This document shows, piece after piece, positions 6,861-15,102 of a stretch of 64,000 nucleotides of DNA. Source of the stretch: Anaeromassilibacillus sp. An172 (GTDB lineage Bacteria > Bacillota > Clostridia > Oscillospirales > Acutalibacteraceae); the NCBI RefSeq assembly GCF_002160515.1, contig NZ_NFKS01000004.1, positions 91,416-155,415 on the forward strand. The letters are read 5' to 3'. Position 1 is the first letter of the stretch. Every line of letters begins with the position of its first letter. The notes under the pieces are model-generated. The model saw nothing but the letters and a program-made list of their open reading frames with translations. It was not told the DNA's origin and ran no database searches. Position numbers and translations under genes: made by a program.

Positions 6861-8801
6861 ATGTTAAAAAAGATGTTATCTGTTCTTATGGCGGCATCAA
6901 TGCTTCTCAGTGTATTTGCGGTTTCTTTCACATCCGCAAGTGCTGCTGAATCGCCTCAAATTACCGGTGTAACCGGATATGCTGAAAGTGAGGACCCTAC
7001 CCGTGTAATGGGTGACGCAGTAGACGGAAATACCGAGACTTTCTGGCATACAAAGTTTAACAGCAATGAAGTTAACTTTGAAACAGACACAAAGAACAGC
7101 TATTACTTGGATTTGGGTGCAGAATATTTTGTAGATAAATTCGAGTATGTGCCGAAGCAGAGAGCTGACAAGAACGGTAAGATTACAGATTTCGAACTTT
7201 ACGGAACATTGGACACAGACAGAGAAAGTGCAGAGTGGTCTTTGATTACAACTGTAAACGGTTGGACTTATGGAACATCCGGCGAAGGTACAGAAAGTCA
7301 TTCAGTAGAGATTGCTGATCCTAAGCCTTGGAGAATGATAAAGATTACAGTTAAAGGCTCAACAAAAAATGACGGAGATCCTAACAGCTTTATCTGTGCC
7401 GCAGAGTTCAGAGTTTTCGGAACTGAAGAGCCGTCAGAAGTTTCTGTATGGGAGTATGAAGAAGTAGGCACTGATTCTGCAAGAATTACAAAGTACAACG
7501 GAACAGATGTAAATGTTGTTATTCCTGAAACAATAGACGGAAGAACAGTTTCCTCTATCGGTGCAATGAGTACAAGCACATCAGTATTTAAAGAAGCTTA
7601 CGACAAAGGCGTTATGATTGAAAGTGTTGAGATGCCTGATACAGTAGTGCTTATAAACCAGCATGCTTTCAGAGGTATAGCTTCTCTTAAAACTGTTAAT
7701 CTGAGTCAGAATCTTACTGAAATCAGAACAAGTGCTTTCCTTGACTGCTCATCATTGGAGAAAATCGATATTCCTGCAACTGTTACAGATATAGGAAACA
7801 ACGCATTTATCGGCTGTGAAGCTCTGAAAACTGTAATAATCAGAGGCAAAAATACATATATAAACAATGAAGGAGCTTCAGCTTATACAGCAGCTTTCGG
7901 ATTTATGGAAATTTCCCAAAAGACAAAGATTGAGGGAATTACAATGGTTGGTGTAGAAAAATCATTTGCGCAGAGATATACAACGACATACCCACACATC
8001 GCTTTTATGACCATTGAAGATTATGAAACAAGACCTGAGCTTATGTGGGAATACACAATCAATGAAAGCAACAAGGAAGCAAGAGTTACAAAGTATCTTG
8101 GAAATGACGTAAACGTAGTTGTTCCCGATAAGCTTGAGGGATACGATGTAGTCGCTATTGAAGAATACACATTTAAGGATGCATATGATAAGGGAGTAAA
8201 GGTTGAAAGCGTTGTAATTCCCGATACAGTAATCTTTATCAGAGATAATGCTTTCAGAGGACTTGATTCTTTAAAGAGTGTTACAGTTGGAAATTCAGTA
8301 AAAACAATAAATAGATATGCATTCAGAGATTGTACCGGATTGGAAATTATTGACCTTCCGGCAAGCTGTAGTACACTTTCTGACGGATGCTTCATCGGAT
8401 GTGCAAATCTCAAAACAATTATTATCAGAAGCGAAAATCCGTTTATTGATAATGCAGGAGCATCTTCATGGCTTGCAGCTATAGGATTTATGGATATAAC
8501 CCAAAATGAAAAAATCGAAGGTATAACAATGGTTGGTGTTCCGGGAACAAATACCGAGAAATATACTCAGAAATATCCGCATATTAATTTCATGTCAATC
8601 GAGGATTATGAGAGAGGCGGAATTTTAGGTGATGTAAACGGTGACGATGAACTTACTGTTGACGACGCTACATTGATTCAGATGTACATTGTAGGAATGC
8701 CTGTTGAGAACTTTAATGTTGAGTTGGCAGATGTAAACGAAGACGGTCAAATCAGCATTTATGACGCAACATTGGTTCAGATTAAAATCGTAAATAAATA
8801 A
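6861..8801 (+). CDS. Secreted discoidin / leucine-rich-repeat / dockerin protein
   Basis: About 646 residues. Signal peptide (MLKKMLSVLMAASMLL ... SASAAE); an F5/8 type C (discoidin-like) carbohydrate-binding domain, residues about 35-185, with DGNTETFWHTKF and a C-terminal AAEFRVFG; two tandem BspA-type leucine-rich modules (about 195-390 and 395-590) that are clear copies of each other, each ending GITMVGV ... MTIEDYE-like; and a C-terminal dockerin with two repeats (GDVNGDDELTVDDATLIQMYIVG and its partner). It should bind glycan or protein at the cell surface rather than catalyse. ATG at 6861 was chosen; a TTG just before it (6858) is an equal alternative. Confidence 0.85.
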   Translation: MLKKMLSVLMAASMLLSVFAVSFTSASAAESPQITGVTGYAESEDPTRVMGDAVDGNTETFWHTKFNSNEVNFETDTKNSYYLDLGAEYFVDKFEYVPKQRADKNGKITDFELYGTLDTDRESAEWSLITTVNGWTYGTSGEGTESHSVEIADPKPWRMIKITVKGSTKNDGDPNSFICAAEFRVFGTEEPSEVSVWEYEEVGTDSARITKYNGTDVNVVIPETIDGRTVSSIGAMSTSTSVFKEAYDKGVMIESVEMPDTVVLINQHAFRGIASLKTVNLSQNLTEIRTSAFLDCSSLEKIDIPATVTDIGNNAFIGCEALKTVIIRGKNTYINNEGASAYTAAFGFMEISQKTKIEGITMVGVEKSFAQRYTTTYPHIAFMTIEDYETRPELMWEYTINESNKEARVTKYLGNDVNVVVPDKLEGYDVVAIEEYTFKDAYDKGVKVESVVIPDTVIFIRDNAFRGLDSLKSVTVGNSVKTINRYAFRDCTGLEIIDLPASCSTLSDGCFIGCANLKTIIIRSENPFIDNAGASSWLAAIGFMDITQNEKIEGITMVGVPGTNTEKYTQKYPHINFMSIEDYERGGILGDVNGDDELTVDDATLIQMYIVGMPVENFNVELADVNEDGQISIYDATLVQIKIVNK

Positions 8802-8831
8802 TTACAGAGACGTTGAAAAGTCAAATGTAAA

Positions 8832-8857
8832 AAGGGGAGAGGTTCACGCCTCTCCCT
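8832..8857 (+). terminator. Terminator of the discoidin-LRR-dockerin gene
   Basis: A 10-bp stem AAGGGGAGAGG / CCTCTCCCTT with a 6-nt loop, then a T-rich tract. Confidence 0.75.
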
Positions 8858-8873
8858 TGTATTTTGCAAAAAT

Positions 8874-8913
8874 AAAACCGGCGGTTTTCCGATTTTGGAT
8901 TACCGTCGGTTTT
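8874..8913 (-). terminator. Terminator of the lipoprotein gene at 8933
   Basis: A 12-bp stem (8874-8885 with 8902-8913) with one mismatch and AAAA/TTTT ends, 19 bp past the leftward gene's stop. Confidence 0.7.
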
Positions 8914-8932
8914 GTATGTACTAAAGATTAAA

Positions 8933-9412
8933 TTACATTCCCAAAGCGGAAGAGTCAATGTACCAGCTGCCGTCAACCTTTACATAGCTCAATGACTGTG
9001 TTTCATCTTCAACACCATCTGCTTTTGCAAGAACGTCTGCTGTAGCTTTGTCACCGTCAATTTTGATGTTTGAAACTTCAAGCTTTACAGTTTTGATATC
9101 AAAAGGCATTGCTGACTCAAACTGCTCAATAATTGATGTGTAGTACTCGCTTTCTTTGAAGTCGTCCATTGACATTCCAAGAGCCTCGAGGGATGTTTCA
9201 AGCTGTTCCTTAACCTGAGCACCTGTTTCAGGCTCGATGCAATCGTAGATTCCCAAGATATCCATATCGTTCATGCATTTCTGGAATTTAGCTGTAACAT
9301 CTTTGATTCCCTGTTCGTCTGCGCTGCCTGAATTTCCACCGCATCCTGCCAAAACAGTCATAGCCATAATCAGTACCAGAACAAGAGCAGATACTTTTTT
9401 CATTGTTTTCAT
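8933..9412 (-). CDS. DUF4878-like small lipoprotein (paralogue 1)
   Basis: 159 residues. Lipoprotein signal MKTMKKVSALVLVLIMAMTVLAGC, then an acidic helix (KDVTAKFQKCMNDMD) and a beta-rich half ending in TQSLSYVKVDGSWYID, an arrangement typical of NTF2-like DUF4878 lipoproteins. It should be a monomeric outer-face lipoprotein; the ligand is unknown. GAGG precedes the ATG. The next gene (9644-10093) is a paralogue in sequence, architecture, promoter and 5' leader, so the pair arose by duplication. Each copy has its own terminator and promoter. Confidence 0.75.
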   Translation of the reverse strand: MKTMKKVSALVLVLIMAMTVLAGCGGNSGSADEQGIKDVTAKFQKCMNDMDILGIYDCIEPETGAQVKEQLETSLEALGMSMDDFKESEYYTSIIEQFESAMPFDIKTVKLEVSNIKIDGDKATADVLAKADGVEDETQSLSYVKVDGSWYIDSSALGM

Positions 9413-9448
9413 TTTACTACCTCATTTCGTATAATAATTGGTGAGTAC

Positions 9449-9477
9449 ATTCTAATATAATTGTGCAGTTTTGTCAA
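9449..9477 (-). promoter_or_regulatory. Promoter of lipoprotein paralogue 1
   Basis: TTGACA (9472-9477), 17 bp, TAGAAT (9449-9454) on the minus strand. Spacer and leader are nearly the same as in the promoter at 10130-10158. Confidence 0.8.
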
Positions 9478-9593
9478 CACTTAATAAACTTAAATATAAT
9501 AACATATAAATTATAAATGTGTTGTTTTAGTGTGGTTGAAATATAAGAGGTTAGTAATTGTTTAGGCAAATATAATTATTTTGTTTTTAGGTT

Positions 9594-9631
9594 AAAAAAA
9601 TTTCCCGTCGCCTTATAACAACAGGAAATTT
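9594..9631 (-). terminator. Terminator of lipoprotein paralogue 2
   Basis: 8-bp stem AAATTTCC (9598-9605) with GGAAATTT (9624-9631), followed on the minus strand by a T-run reaching 9594. Confidence 0.75.
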
Positions 9632-9643
9632 CTGTAATTTCTA

Positions 9644-10093
9644 TTATGCAAGACCGCTGCCGCTTCCGTCAATGTACCATGTTCCGTCAATCTTTTTAAA
9701 TGTAAGCTCGCTTGTGGAGTCTTCTACATCATCGGCGTTAAGTGTAACATCGGCTGTTGCGGTTTCACCGTCTATAACGATGTTTTCAGTGGTGAATTTT
9801 GCTGAACTTGGATTTGAGGAGAGCTGTGCAAAGAAGCTTGATGCGATTTCATCTTTAGTCATTCCAAATTCAGAAGCCTGGTCAATTACTGTCTGAACCT
9901 CGGCAGATGAATCAGGGTCGAAGCATTTGAGCATATCGTCAATGTTCTGAGTCTGAACACTTTTTTCAAACTGTGCTACAACCTCTTTGATTGCGTCTTC
10001 GTCGCTTGTTCCTGTTCCGCCGCATCCTGCAAATATTGCCACTGACAAAAGCACAGCAATAAGAAGAGCAGATACTTTTTTCATTGCTTTCAT
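9644..10093 (-). CDS. DUF4878-like small lipoprotein (paralogue 2)
   Basis: About 149 residues, starting MKAMKKVSALLIAVLLSVAIFAGC (lipobox FAGC). The ATG at 10093 matches the start of its paralogue; another ATG 18 bases upstream lies before the likely ribosome site GGGG. Domain layout equals paralogue 1: acidic helix KEVVAQFEKSVQTQN, then a beta region ending STSELTFKKIDGTWYID. Function unknown. The next gene upstream (MocA-like, leftward, ending at 10179) is a separate unit, because this gene has its own strong promoter. Confidence 0.75.
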   Translation of the reverse strand: MKAMKKVSALLIAVLLSVAIFAGCGGTGTSDEDAIKEVVAQFEKSVQTQNIDDMLKCFDPDSSAEVQTVIDQASEFGMTKDEIASSFFAQLSSNPSSAKFTTENIVIDGETATADVTLNADDVEDSTSELTFKKIDGTWYIDGSGSGLA

Positions 10094-10129
10094 AATAATA
10101 CCCCATTTCATATAATAATTGGTTACTAA

Positions 10130-10158
10130 ATTCTAATACAATTGTACAATTTTGTCAA
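10130..10158 (-). promoter_or_regulatory. Promoter of lipoprotein paralogue 2
   Basis: TTGACA (10153-10158), 17 bp, TAGAAT (10130-10135). The spacer includes the palindrome AATTGTACAATT, which paralogue 1 keeps only partly. Confidence 0.8.
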
Positions 10159-10178
10159 TGGAATATGATAAAATCATA

Positions 10179-10736
10179 TTAAAATTTTATATCGTAATCA
10201 GTTAAATATATTTCGGGGACTTTAAAGAGAAAGGTTTCGGACTCTCTGTTTTTAAAAAGCTTTTTGCCGCCGCAGTCGCCTGTAAGCTCTAAAAGCCGTT
10301 CTCTTTCAGTTGGCAGAAATATTGTGGGACTTCCGAAGCTGTTTTCTGAATATACACGACCCAGAGATTTTCCGCTTTTCTTAAACTCTTCCGTAAAATT
10401 TAAAAATTCATCGCTTTTAAAATGTGGCTGGTCGCAGACAAAAAAGCATAGAATGTGGTTTGCATCTGCTGAATTTACTCCGGCTCTCACAGAAGCGGCG
10501 ATGCCCTCCACAGGGGGAGGGGCATCTATAACTTTATATCCGTATTCTTCCGCTTTTTCTGCGATTTCTTTATTGGACGTCACCACGGAAACCATGTAGT
10601 CATCTCTGTTTTTAAAAACAGAAACAATATCAAAGGCGTATAAAAATAATTTTTTGCCTTTAAATTCAGATGTCAGCTTGTTTCCGTTAAAGCGTCTGGA
10701 AGCTCCGCCGGCAAGAAGAATAATTTCCGTAATCAT
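10179..10736 (-). CDS. mocA: MocA-like molybdenum cofactor cytidylyltransferase
   Basis: 185 residues, NTP-transferase fold. N-terminal LLAGGASRRFNGNK is the nucleotide-binding motif of the MobA/MocA family, followed by FVCDQPHF, the Mg-binding DQP typical of MocA-type enzymes. MocA transfers CMP to Mo-molybdopterin, making the cytosine dinucleotide cofactor used by xanthine-dehydrogenase-family hydroxylases. Its start overlaps the stop of the large hydroxylase subunit by one base (TAATG), so translation is coupled and the partner is clear. At 185 residues it is near the lower end for the family, but motifs are intact. It is the last gene of the leftward unit. Confidence 0.85.
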   Translation of the reverse strand: MITEIILLAGGASRRFNGNKLTSEFKGKKLFLYAFDIVSVFKNRDDYMVSVVTSNKEIAEKAEEYGYKVIDAPPPVEGIAASVRAGVNSADANHILCFFVCDQPHFKSDEFLNFTEEFKKSGKSLGRVYSENSFGSPTIFLPTERERLLELTGDCGGKKLFKNRESETFLFKVPEIYLTDYDIKF

Positions 10737-13021
10737 TATTTGTCCTCTTTTTCAGCAAGCGCCAAGGCTATCTGCTCCGCCTTTATTGGAAGTGTGCGGA
10801 AGAAAAGTCCTGTTGCATTGTAGATTGCGTCTGTGATTGCAGGGGATGGGGTGTTTATTACAAGCTCACCTATGGATTTTGCTCCGAAAGGACCTGTCGG
10901 CTCGTAACTGCTTTCAAATTCAACCTTGATAGTTCCTAAGTCTGTTCTGGCTGGGATTTTGTATTGCAGGAATGAATTGTTTATCATGCGTCCCTGTTCG
11001 TTGTACTGAATATCCTCATAAAGAGCCATTCCTATTCCCTGAACTATACCGCCTTCGGTCTGTACACGGGCAAGGTTTCTGTTTACAACTGTTCCGCAGT
11101 CAACTGCTGCGGCGTAGTCAACCACCTGAACATATCCTGTTTCAGGGTCAAGGTCGATTTCCGCAATTCCCACCATAAACGGAGGAGGTGAAATCGGGGA
11201 GGAGTGAGAGCAGGAGGCAGAAAGACTCTTGTTGTGTCCCTCAAAGCTTGCGTAACCGATTTCTGAAAGTGAAACGCTTTTTCCTGTTTCAAGGTCAAAC
11301 ACCTTTTCTCCGTCAAAGTCGCCTTTTTCCTTGTCAATGCCCAAAAGCTTGCAGCCTGTTTCAAGAATTTTTTCTCTAAGCTCCTGACAGGTTTTTACAA
11401 CAGCCATTCCGGTAACATAGGTTGTGGATGATGCATAAGAGCCTGTGTCGTAAGGGGATTGGTCTGTGTCAACGCCTCTTACAGCGATTTTGTCTATATC
11501 ACAGTCAAGACAATCCGCCGCCATCTGGGAAAGTATTGTGTCACAGCCTGTTCCCATATCGGTACAGCCTATAAGCAAGGTGTAGAAGCCGTCGTCGTTT
11601 AGTCTTATTTCTGCGTTTGCTATGTCAACACCGGAAATACCGCTGCCCTGCATAGCCATGGCAACGCCCACACTTCTTATGTGACCGTTATCAAGCTTTC
11701 TTGCCGGGTACTTGCTGTCCCAGTCTATCATCTCTTTGGCTTTAGCCATACATTTGTCAAGGGTACAGCTGTTGCATGGCTCACCGTAGTAGGTTTCCAT
11801 TGTCTGACCCTCTTTTACCATGTTCATTTCACGGATTTTGCATGGGTCCATGTTCAGCTCTGCCGCAATTTCATTTACGGCAGTTTCAATGGCGTAAATT
11901 CCCTGGGTCGCGCCGTAACCTCTGTAGGCTCCGCCGCCCATTGTGTTTGTGTATACAACATCGCAGGCAAATTTTGCCGCTTCAAGATTTCCGTAAAGTG
12001 AAAGAGATTTGTGTCCTACAAGTCCGATAGTTGTCGGGCCGTGGTCGCCGTAAGCTCCGGCATTTGAAAGGGCGTAAAGGTCCATAACCTTAATTCTTCC
12101 GTCCCTGTCTGCGCCGATTCTGACTTTCATCTGCATTTGATGACGTGGTGAACCATTGGTCATGCTCTCTTCTCTTGTGTAAACAATATAAGCGGCTCTT
12201 CCGGTTTTCATTGTGACGATTGCCGGGAACTGCTCGCTTACAACGCTCTGCTTTGCGCCGAAACCGCCGCCGATACGTGGCTTAACTACTCTGATTTTTG
12301 ATTTTGGAATTTCCAAAGCGTTGGAGAGGATTCTTCTCACGTGGAAAGGAACCTGTGTTGAGCTTACCACGTTAAGTCTTCCGTACTCGTCAATATAGGT
12401 AAAGGTGCGGAATGTTTCCATCATTGCCTGGCTGTTGGCTTTTGTGTTGTAGGTTCTCTCAAGTACAACATCGCAGTTTTTTAAGGATTCCTCAACATTG
12501 CCCACCTCAAAAACATCGCTGCTGCAAATGTTTCTGTTCTTGTCTGTTCCCACATTGCAAAGAGCCTTGAAATTGTCCTCCGGATGAACAATTATAGGGT
12601 TGTCCATTGCCTTTGTGAAGTCCAAAAGTGGTTCAAGGACATTGTATTTTACCTTTATAAGCTTTAAAGCCTTGTCAGCCGCCTTTTCATTTTCCGCCGC
12701 AACAATAGCCACAGGGTCGCCGGCACAGCGCAGAAGCTTGTCAAGAATAAGTCTGTCATAGGGGCTTGGCTCAGGATATGTCTGTCCGGCTGTAGTAAAT
12801 CTTGAGTTTGGAACATCCTTATAGGTGAGTATGCACTCAACGCCGGGAACCTTCATAGCCGCCGCAGTGTTGATGTCAATAATTTCAGCCCTTGCGTGGG
12901 GGCTTCTCAAAAGCTTTACCACCAAAGCGTTCTGGGGAACAATATCACCTGTATAAACAGGTTTACCTGTAACAAGGCTCATTGCGTCTTTTTTTCTTAT
13001 ATGAGCGTTGACGTATTTCAT
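10736..13021 (-). CDS. xdhA: Xanthine dehydrogenase-type hydroxylase, molybdenum-binding subunit
   Basis: 761 residues, the normal length for a separate molybdenum subunit. N-terminal hammerhead domain (TGKPVYTGDI ...), cofactor-binding loops IGGGFGAKQ (about residue 250) and GGAYRGYGATQ (about 365), and the catalytic glutamate in GPFGAKSIGE (about residue 719). It oxidises a purine or related N-heterocycle using water, passing electrons to the FeS and FAD subunits. The start overlaps the stop of the small subunit (ATGA), and the MocA gene overlaps its own end. Xanthine is the best guess because a riboswitch-controlled xanthine/uracil-type permease lies upstream, but another purine cannot be excluded. 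Confidence 0.9.
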   Translation of the reverse strand: MKYVNAHIRKKDAMSLVTGKPVYTGDIVPQNALVVKLLRSPHARAEIIDINTAAAMKVPGVECILTYKDVPNSRFTTAGQTYPEPSPYDRLILDKLLRCAGDPVAIVAAENEKAADKALKLIKVKYNVLEPLLDFTKAMDNPIIVHPEDNFKALCNVGTDKNRNICSSDVFEVGNVEESLKNCDVVLERTYNTKANSQAMMETFRTFTYIDEYGRLNVVSSTQVPFHVRRILSNALEIPKSKIRVVKPRIGGGFGAKQSVVSEQFPAIVTMKTGRAAYIVYTREESMTNGSPRHQMQMKVRIGADRDGRIKVMDLYALSNAGAYGDHGPTTIGLVGHKSLSLYGNLEAAKFACDVVYTNTMGGGAYRGYGATQGIYAIETAVNEIAAELNMDPCKIREMNMVKEGQTMETYYGEPCNSCTLDKCMAKAKEMIDWDSKYPARKLDNGHIRSVGVAMAMQGSGISGVDIANAEIRLNDDGFYTLLIGCTDMGTGCDTILSQMAADCLDCDIDKIAVRGVDTDQSPYDTGSYASSTTYVTGMAVVKTCQELREKILETGCKLLGIDKEKGDFDGEKVFDLETGKSVSLSEIGYASFEGHNKSLSASCSHSSPISPPPFMVGIAEIDLDPETGYVQVVDYAAAVDCGTVVNRNLARVQTEGGIVQGIGMALYEDIQYNEQGRMINNSFLQYKIPARTDLGTIKVEFESSYEPTGPFGAKSIGELVINTPSPAITDAIYNATGLFFRTLPIKAEQIALALAEKEDK

Positions 13022-13485
13022 TTTTGTTCCTCCTTTTGCTTAAAATCAAGATATTTCTTTATGGCTCTCATCTGGCTTTGATATCCTGTACAGCGGCAGA
13101 GATTGCCCTCGAGGTATTTTTTTATTTCCTCGTCTGTTGGATTTTTAAGCTCTTTTACCATTGCCAAAACATTCATAATAAATCCCGGACTGCAAAAACC
13201 GCACTGTTCGCCGCCCTCGTCCGCAAGAAAAGCTCCGAACTCTTCCGCTTCCTTTTGAAGTCCCTCAAGGGTGGTTATCTCCTGACCGTCGGCACGAACT
13301 GCCAAAACACTGCATGAAAGCACAGGATTCGAGTTCATATGAACGGTGCAAAGTCCGCAGTTAGAGGTTTCACAGCCTCTTTTAACGGAGTAACAGCCGT
13401 GACTTCTCAGATAATCTAAAAGAACTGTATCGGGGGCAACTTCGTCCTTGTAGGTTTTTCCGTTTATTTTAACTGTAATAATCAT
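13018..13485 (-). CDS. xdhC: Xanthine dehydrogenase-type hydroxylase, [2Fe-2S] subunit
   Basis: 155 residues. It carries the two [2Fe-2S] sites of this family: plant-ferredoxin type (CETSNCGLC with a later Cys in the VLSCSV region) and the C-terminal helical cluster (CGFCSPGF ... CRCTGY). It transfers electrons between molybdopterin and FAD subunits. Four-base overlaps with both neighbours show strict co-translation: FAD subunit, then this one, then the molybdenum subunit. All cluster ligands appear present. Confidence 0.92.
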   Translation of the reverse strand: MIITVKINGKTYKDEVAPDTVLLDYLRSHGCYSVKRGCETSNCGLCTVHMNSNPVLSCSVLAVRADGQEITTLEGLQKEAEEFGAFLADEGGEQCGFCSPGFIMNVLAMVKELKNPTDEEIKKYLEGNLCRCTGYQSQMRAIKKYLDFKQKEEQK

Positions 13486-14273
13486 TGTTCGCCCTCCTTA
13501 CAGACAAGTTTTTTATAGGCACGCTTCAAAAGTACAAGGCAGAGATGTTTTCTGTATTCCTTTGACGCCCTTGTATTGGTTCCAAACTCTGTTTCAGCTT
13601 GGATTTTTTCAAAGAATTTAAAAATTTCTTCAGAGTTTTCCACATCGGAACAGTCCATTGTGGAAACTTTTCCCCTCATTGGTCTTGCGCCCACAGCGGC
13701 ATAAAGCTTTTTGCCGTCATATGCAAGGGAACAGTTTAAAACAGGAATGTCCGTCTGTGTGTTTCTAAAGCTTTCATAGGCGGCTTTTCTGCCGTCCTTT
13801 TTGATGTGTATGTTTACAACAATATCGTTGTCATAATCTCTTTGGGAGTATTCCTCCATGGAAACAGTTTCGCCGCCGGCAAGCTCAACCTCTGTACCCA
13901 AAACAATCAGAGAGGTGACAATATCTGAAAATCCGAAGCGTGAGAAAACACTGCCGCCTATAGTTGCGCAGTTGCGGAACTGCACGCCTACAATATGTGT
14001 AAATGCATCTTTAAAGTAATTGCCAAAATATTTTTCTATAACAGGGCTTGTTTCAATGTCACGGAGAGTGACCATAGCGCCTATTATTATTTCGTCGTCG
14101 GTTTCTGTTATTTTATCAAGTCCCAAACTGCTGAGGTCTATCAGTGTGTTGATGTTCTTTTTTCCCATCTTCATCCAACAGCCGCCGCCAAGAACTTTGT
14201 TGGTTCTTTTTTTGTTCAGTTCAAGGGCTTCCTGAAGGTCTGAAGCTTTAATATAATTTTGAGCCTTAAACAA
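13482..14273 (-). CDS. xdhB: Xanthine dehydrogenase-type hydroxylase, FAD-binding subunit
   Basis: 263 residues, slightly short for CO-dehydrogenase-type FAD subunits (usually 280-290). FAD-binding LGGGCWMKMGKKN (N-terminal) and the central VQFRNCATIGGSVFSR motif are recognisable; the C-terminal CO-dehydrogenase-flavoprotein domain follows. The start is a TTG at 14273 with GGAGG seven bases away; no ATG fits. It overlaps the FeS subunit by four bases. It lies 64 bp after the ABC ATPase gene in the same direction, which ties the transporter to the hydroxylase. Confidence 0.9.
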   Translation of the reverse strand: MFKAQNYIKASDLQEALELNKKRTNKVLGGGCWMKMGKKNINTLIDLSSLGLDKITETDDEIIIGAMVTLRDIETSPVIEKYFGNYFKDAFTHIVGVQFRNCATIGGSVFSRFGFSDIVTSLIVLGTEVELAGGETVSMEEYSQRDYDNDIVVNIHIKKDGRKAAYESFRNTQTDIPVLNCSLAYDGKKLYAAVGARPMRGKVSTMDCSDVENSEEIFKFFEKIQAETEFGTNTRASKEYRKHLCLVLLKRAYKKLVCKEGEQ

Positions 14274-14337
14274 TATAATTCCTCCTTTTGCTGACAGAAT
14301 TGACCTTTTATTTTTTGTCTTATTATATCATTTTATG

Positions 14338-15102
14338 TCAGGTTTTCCAATATAAAAATCCCTCTTCCGACAAATTAAGGTCATTTCCGTAAACGGGTAT
14401 AAGTTTTTTCAAAAGGCTTTTTGCAAATTCATCCGTTTTTGGTATGATGTCCACTTTTTTATCCTTTATAAGCAAGATACCGTCGCCGTACTGTAGGGCA
14501 AGGTTGGGGTCGTGAACGCTGAGTATTATAAGCTTGTTTTGATTTTCCTTTGAAAGGGCTTTGACCTTTTTCATAAAATCCTGCTGGCGTTTTACATCAA
14601 GTCCCGAGGTTGGCTCGTCCAGCAGAATATAGTCGGTTTCCTGGGTAAAGGTTTTGGCAAGGCAGGCAAGCTGAAGCTCTCCTCCGCTTATTTCCTCTGT
14701 ACTTCTCTGAGAAAGGTGGGAAATCCCCATTTCCTCTATATATTTTTTTGCCTTTTCCCTGTGGCTTTTTTGAGGCTGCTGAAAAGGGGAAAGGTAAGGG
14801 GTGGCGCCCATTGTTACAAAGTCCTCAACGGTCATTGACTGAGAATAAAATTTCTGGGGCATGTATGCGATTATTTTTGCTCTTTTCTTTATCGGTATGT
14901 TTTTAAGGGGAATATTGTCATAAAGAATATCGCCCTTTTCCGGCGTTATATATCCTCCAAGAGTTTTTATAAGTGTGGATTTTCCCGAGCCGTTAGGCCC
15001 TAAAAGAAACCATATTCCGCCTTTTGATATTTCAAAGGAAACATTTTCAAGTATTGGATTTTTATGAAACCCGGCGGTAAGGTCTTTTACCTGAATTTTC
15101 AC
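14338..15102 (-). CDS. ABC transporter ATPase (FecE/BtuD type)
   Basis: 254 residues. Walker A GPNGSGKST (about residue 37), Q-loop YMPQKF, signature ISGGELQLA and Walker B YILLDEPTSGLD are intact. It belongs to the ATPases of type II (BtuCD/FecCD-like) importers. The start is a GTG at 15102 that overlaps the permease stop by four bases; an AAAGGAGG site precedes it. With the permease and lipoprotein next to it this forms a full importer. Its place directly before the molybdenum hydroxylase genes suggests molybdate or tungstate as cargo (inference); iron chelates or cobalamin are the family alternatives. Confidence 0.88.
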   Translation of the reverse strand: MKIQVKDLTAGFHKNPILENVSFEISKGGIWFLLGPNGSGKSTLIKTLGGYITPEKGDILYDNIPLKNIPIKKRAKIIAYMPQKFYSQSMTVEDFVTMGATPYLSPFQQPQKSHREKAKKYIEEMGISHLSQRSTEEISGGELQLACLAKTFTQETDYILLDEPTSGLDVKRQQDFMKKVKALSKENQNKLIILSVHDPNLALQYGDGILLIKDKKVDIIPKTDEFAKSLLKKLIPVYGNDLNLSEEGFLYWKT

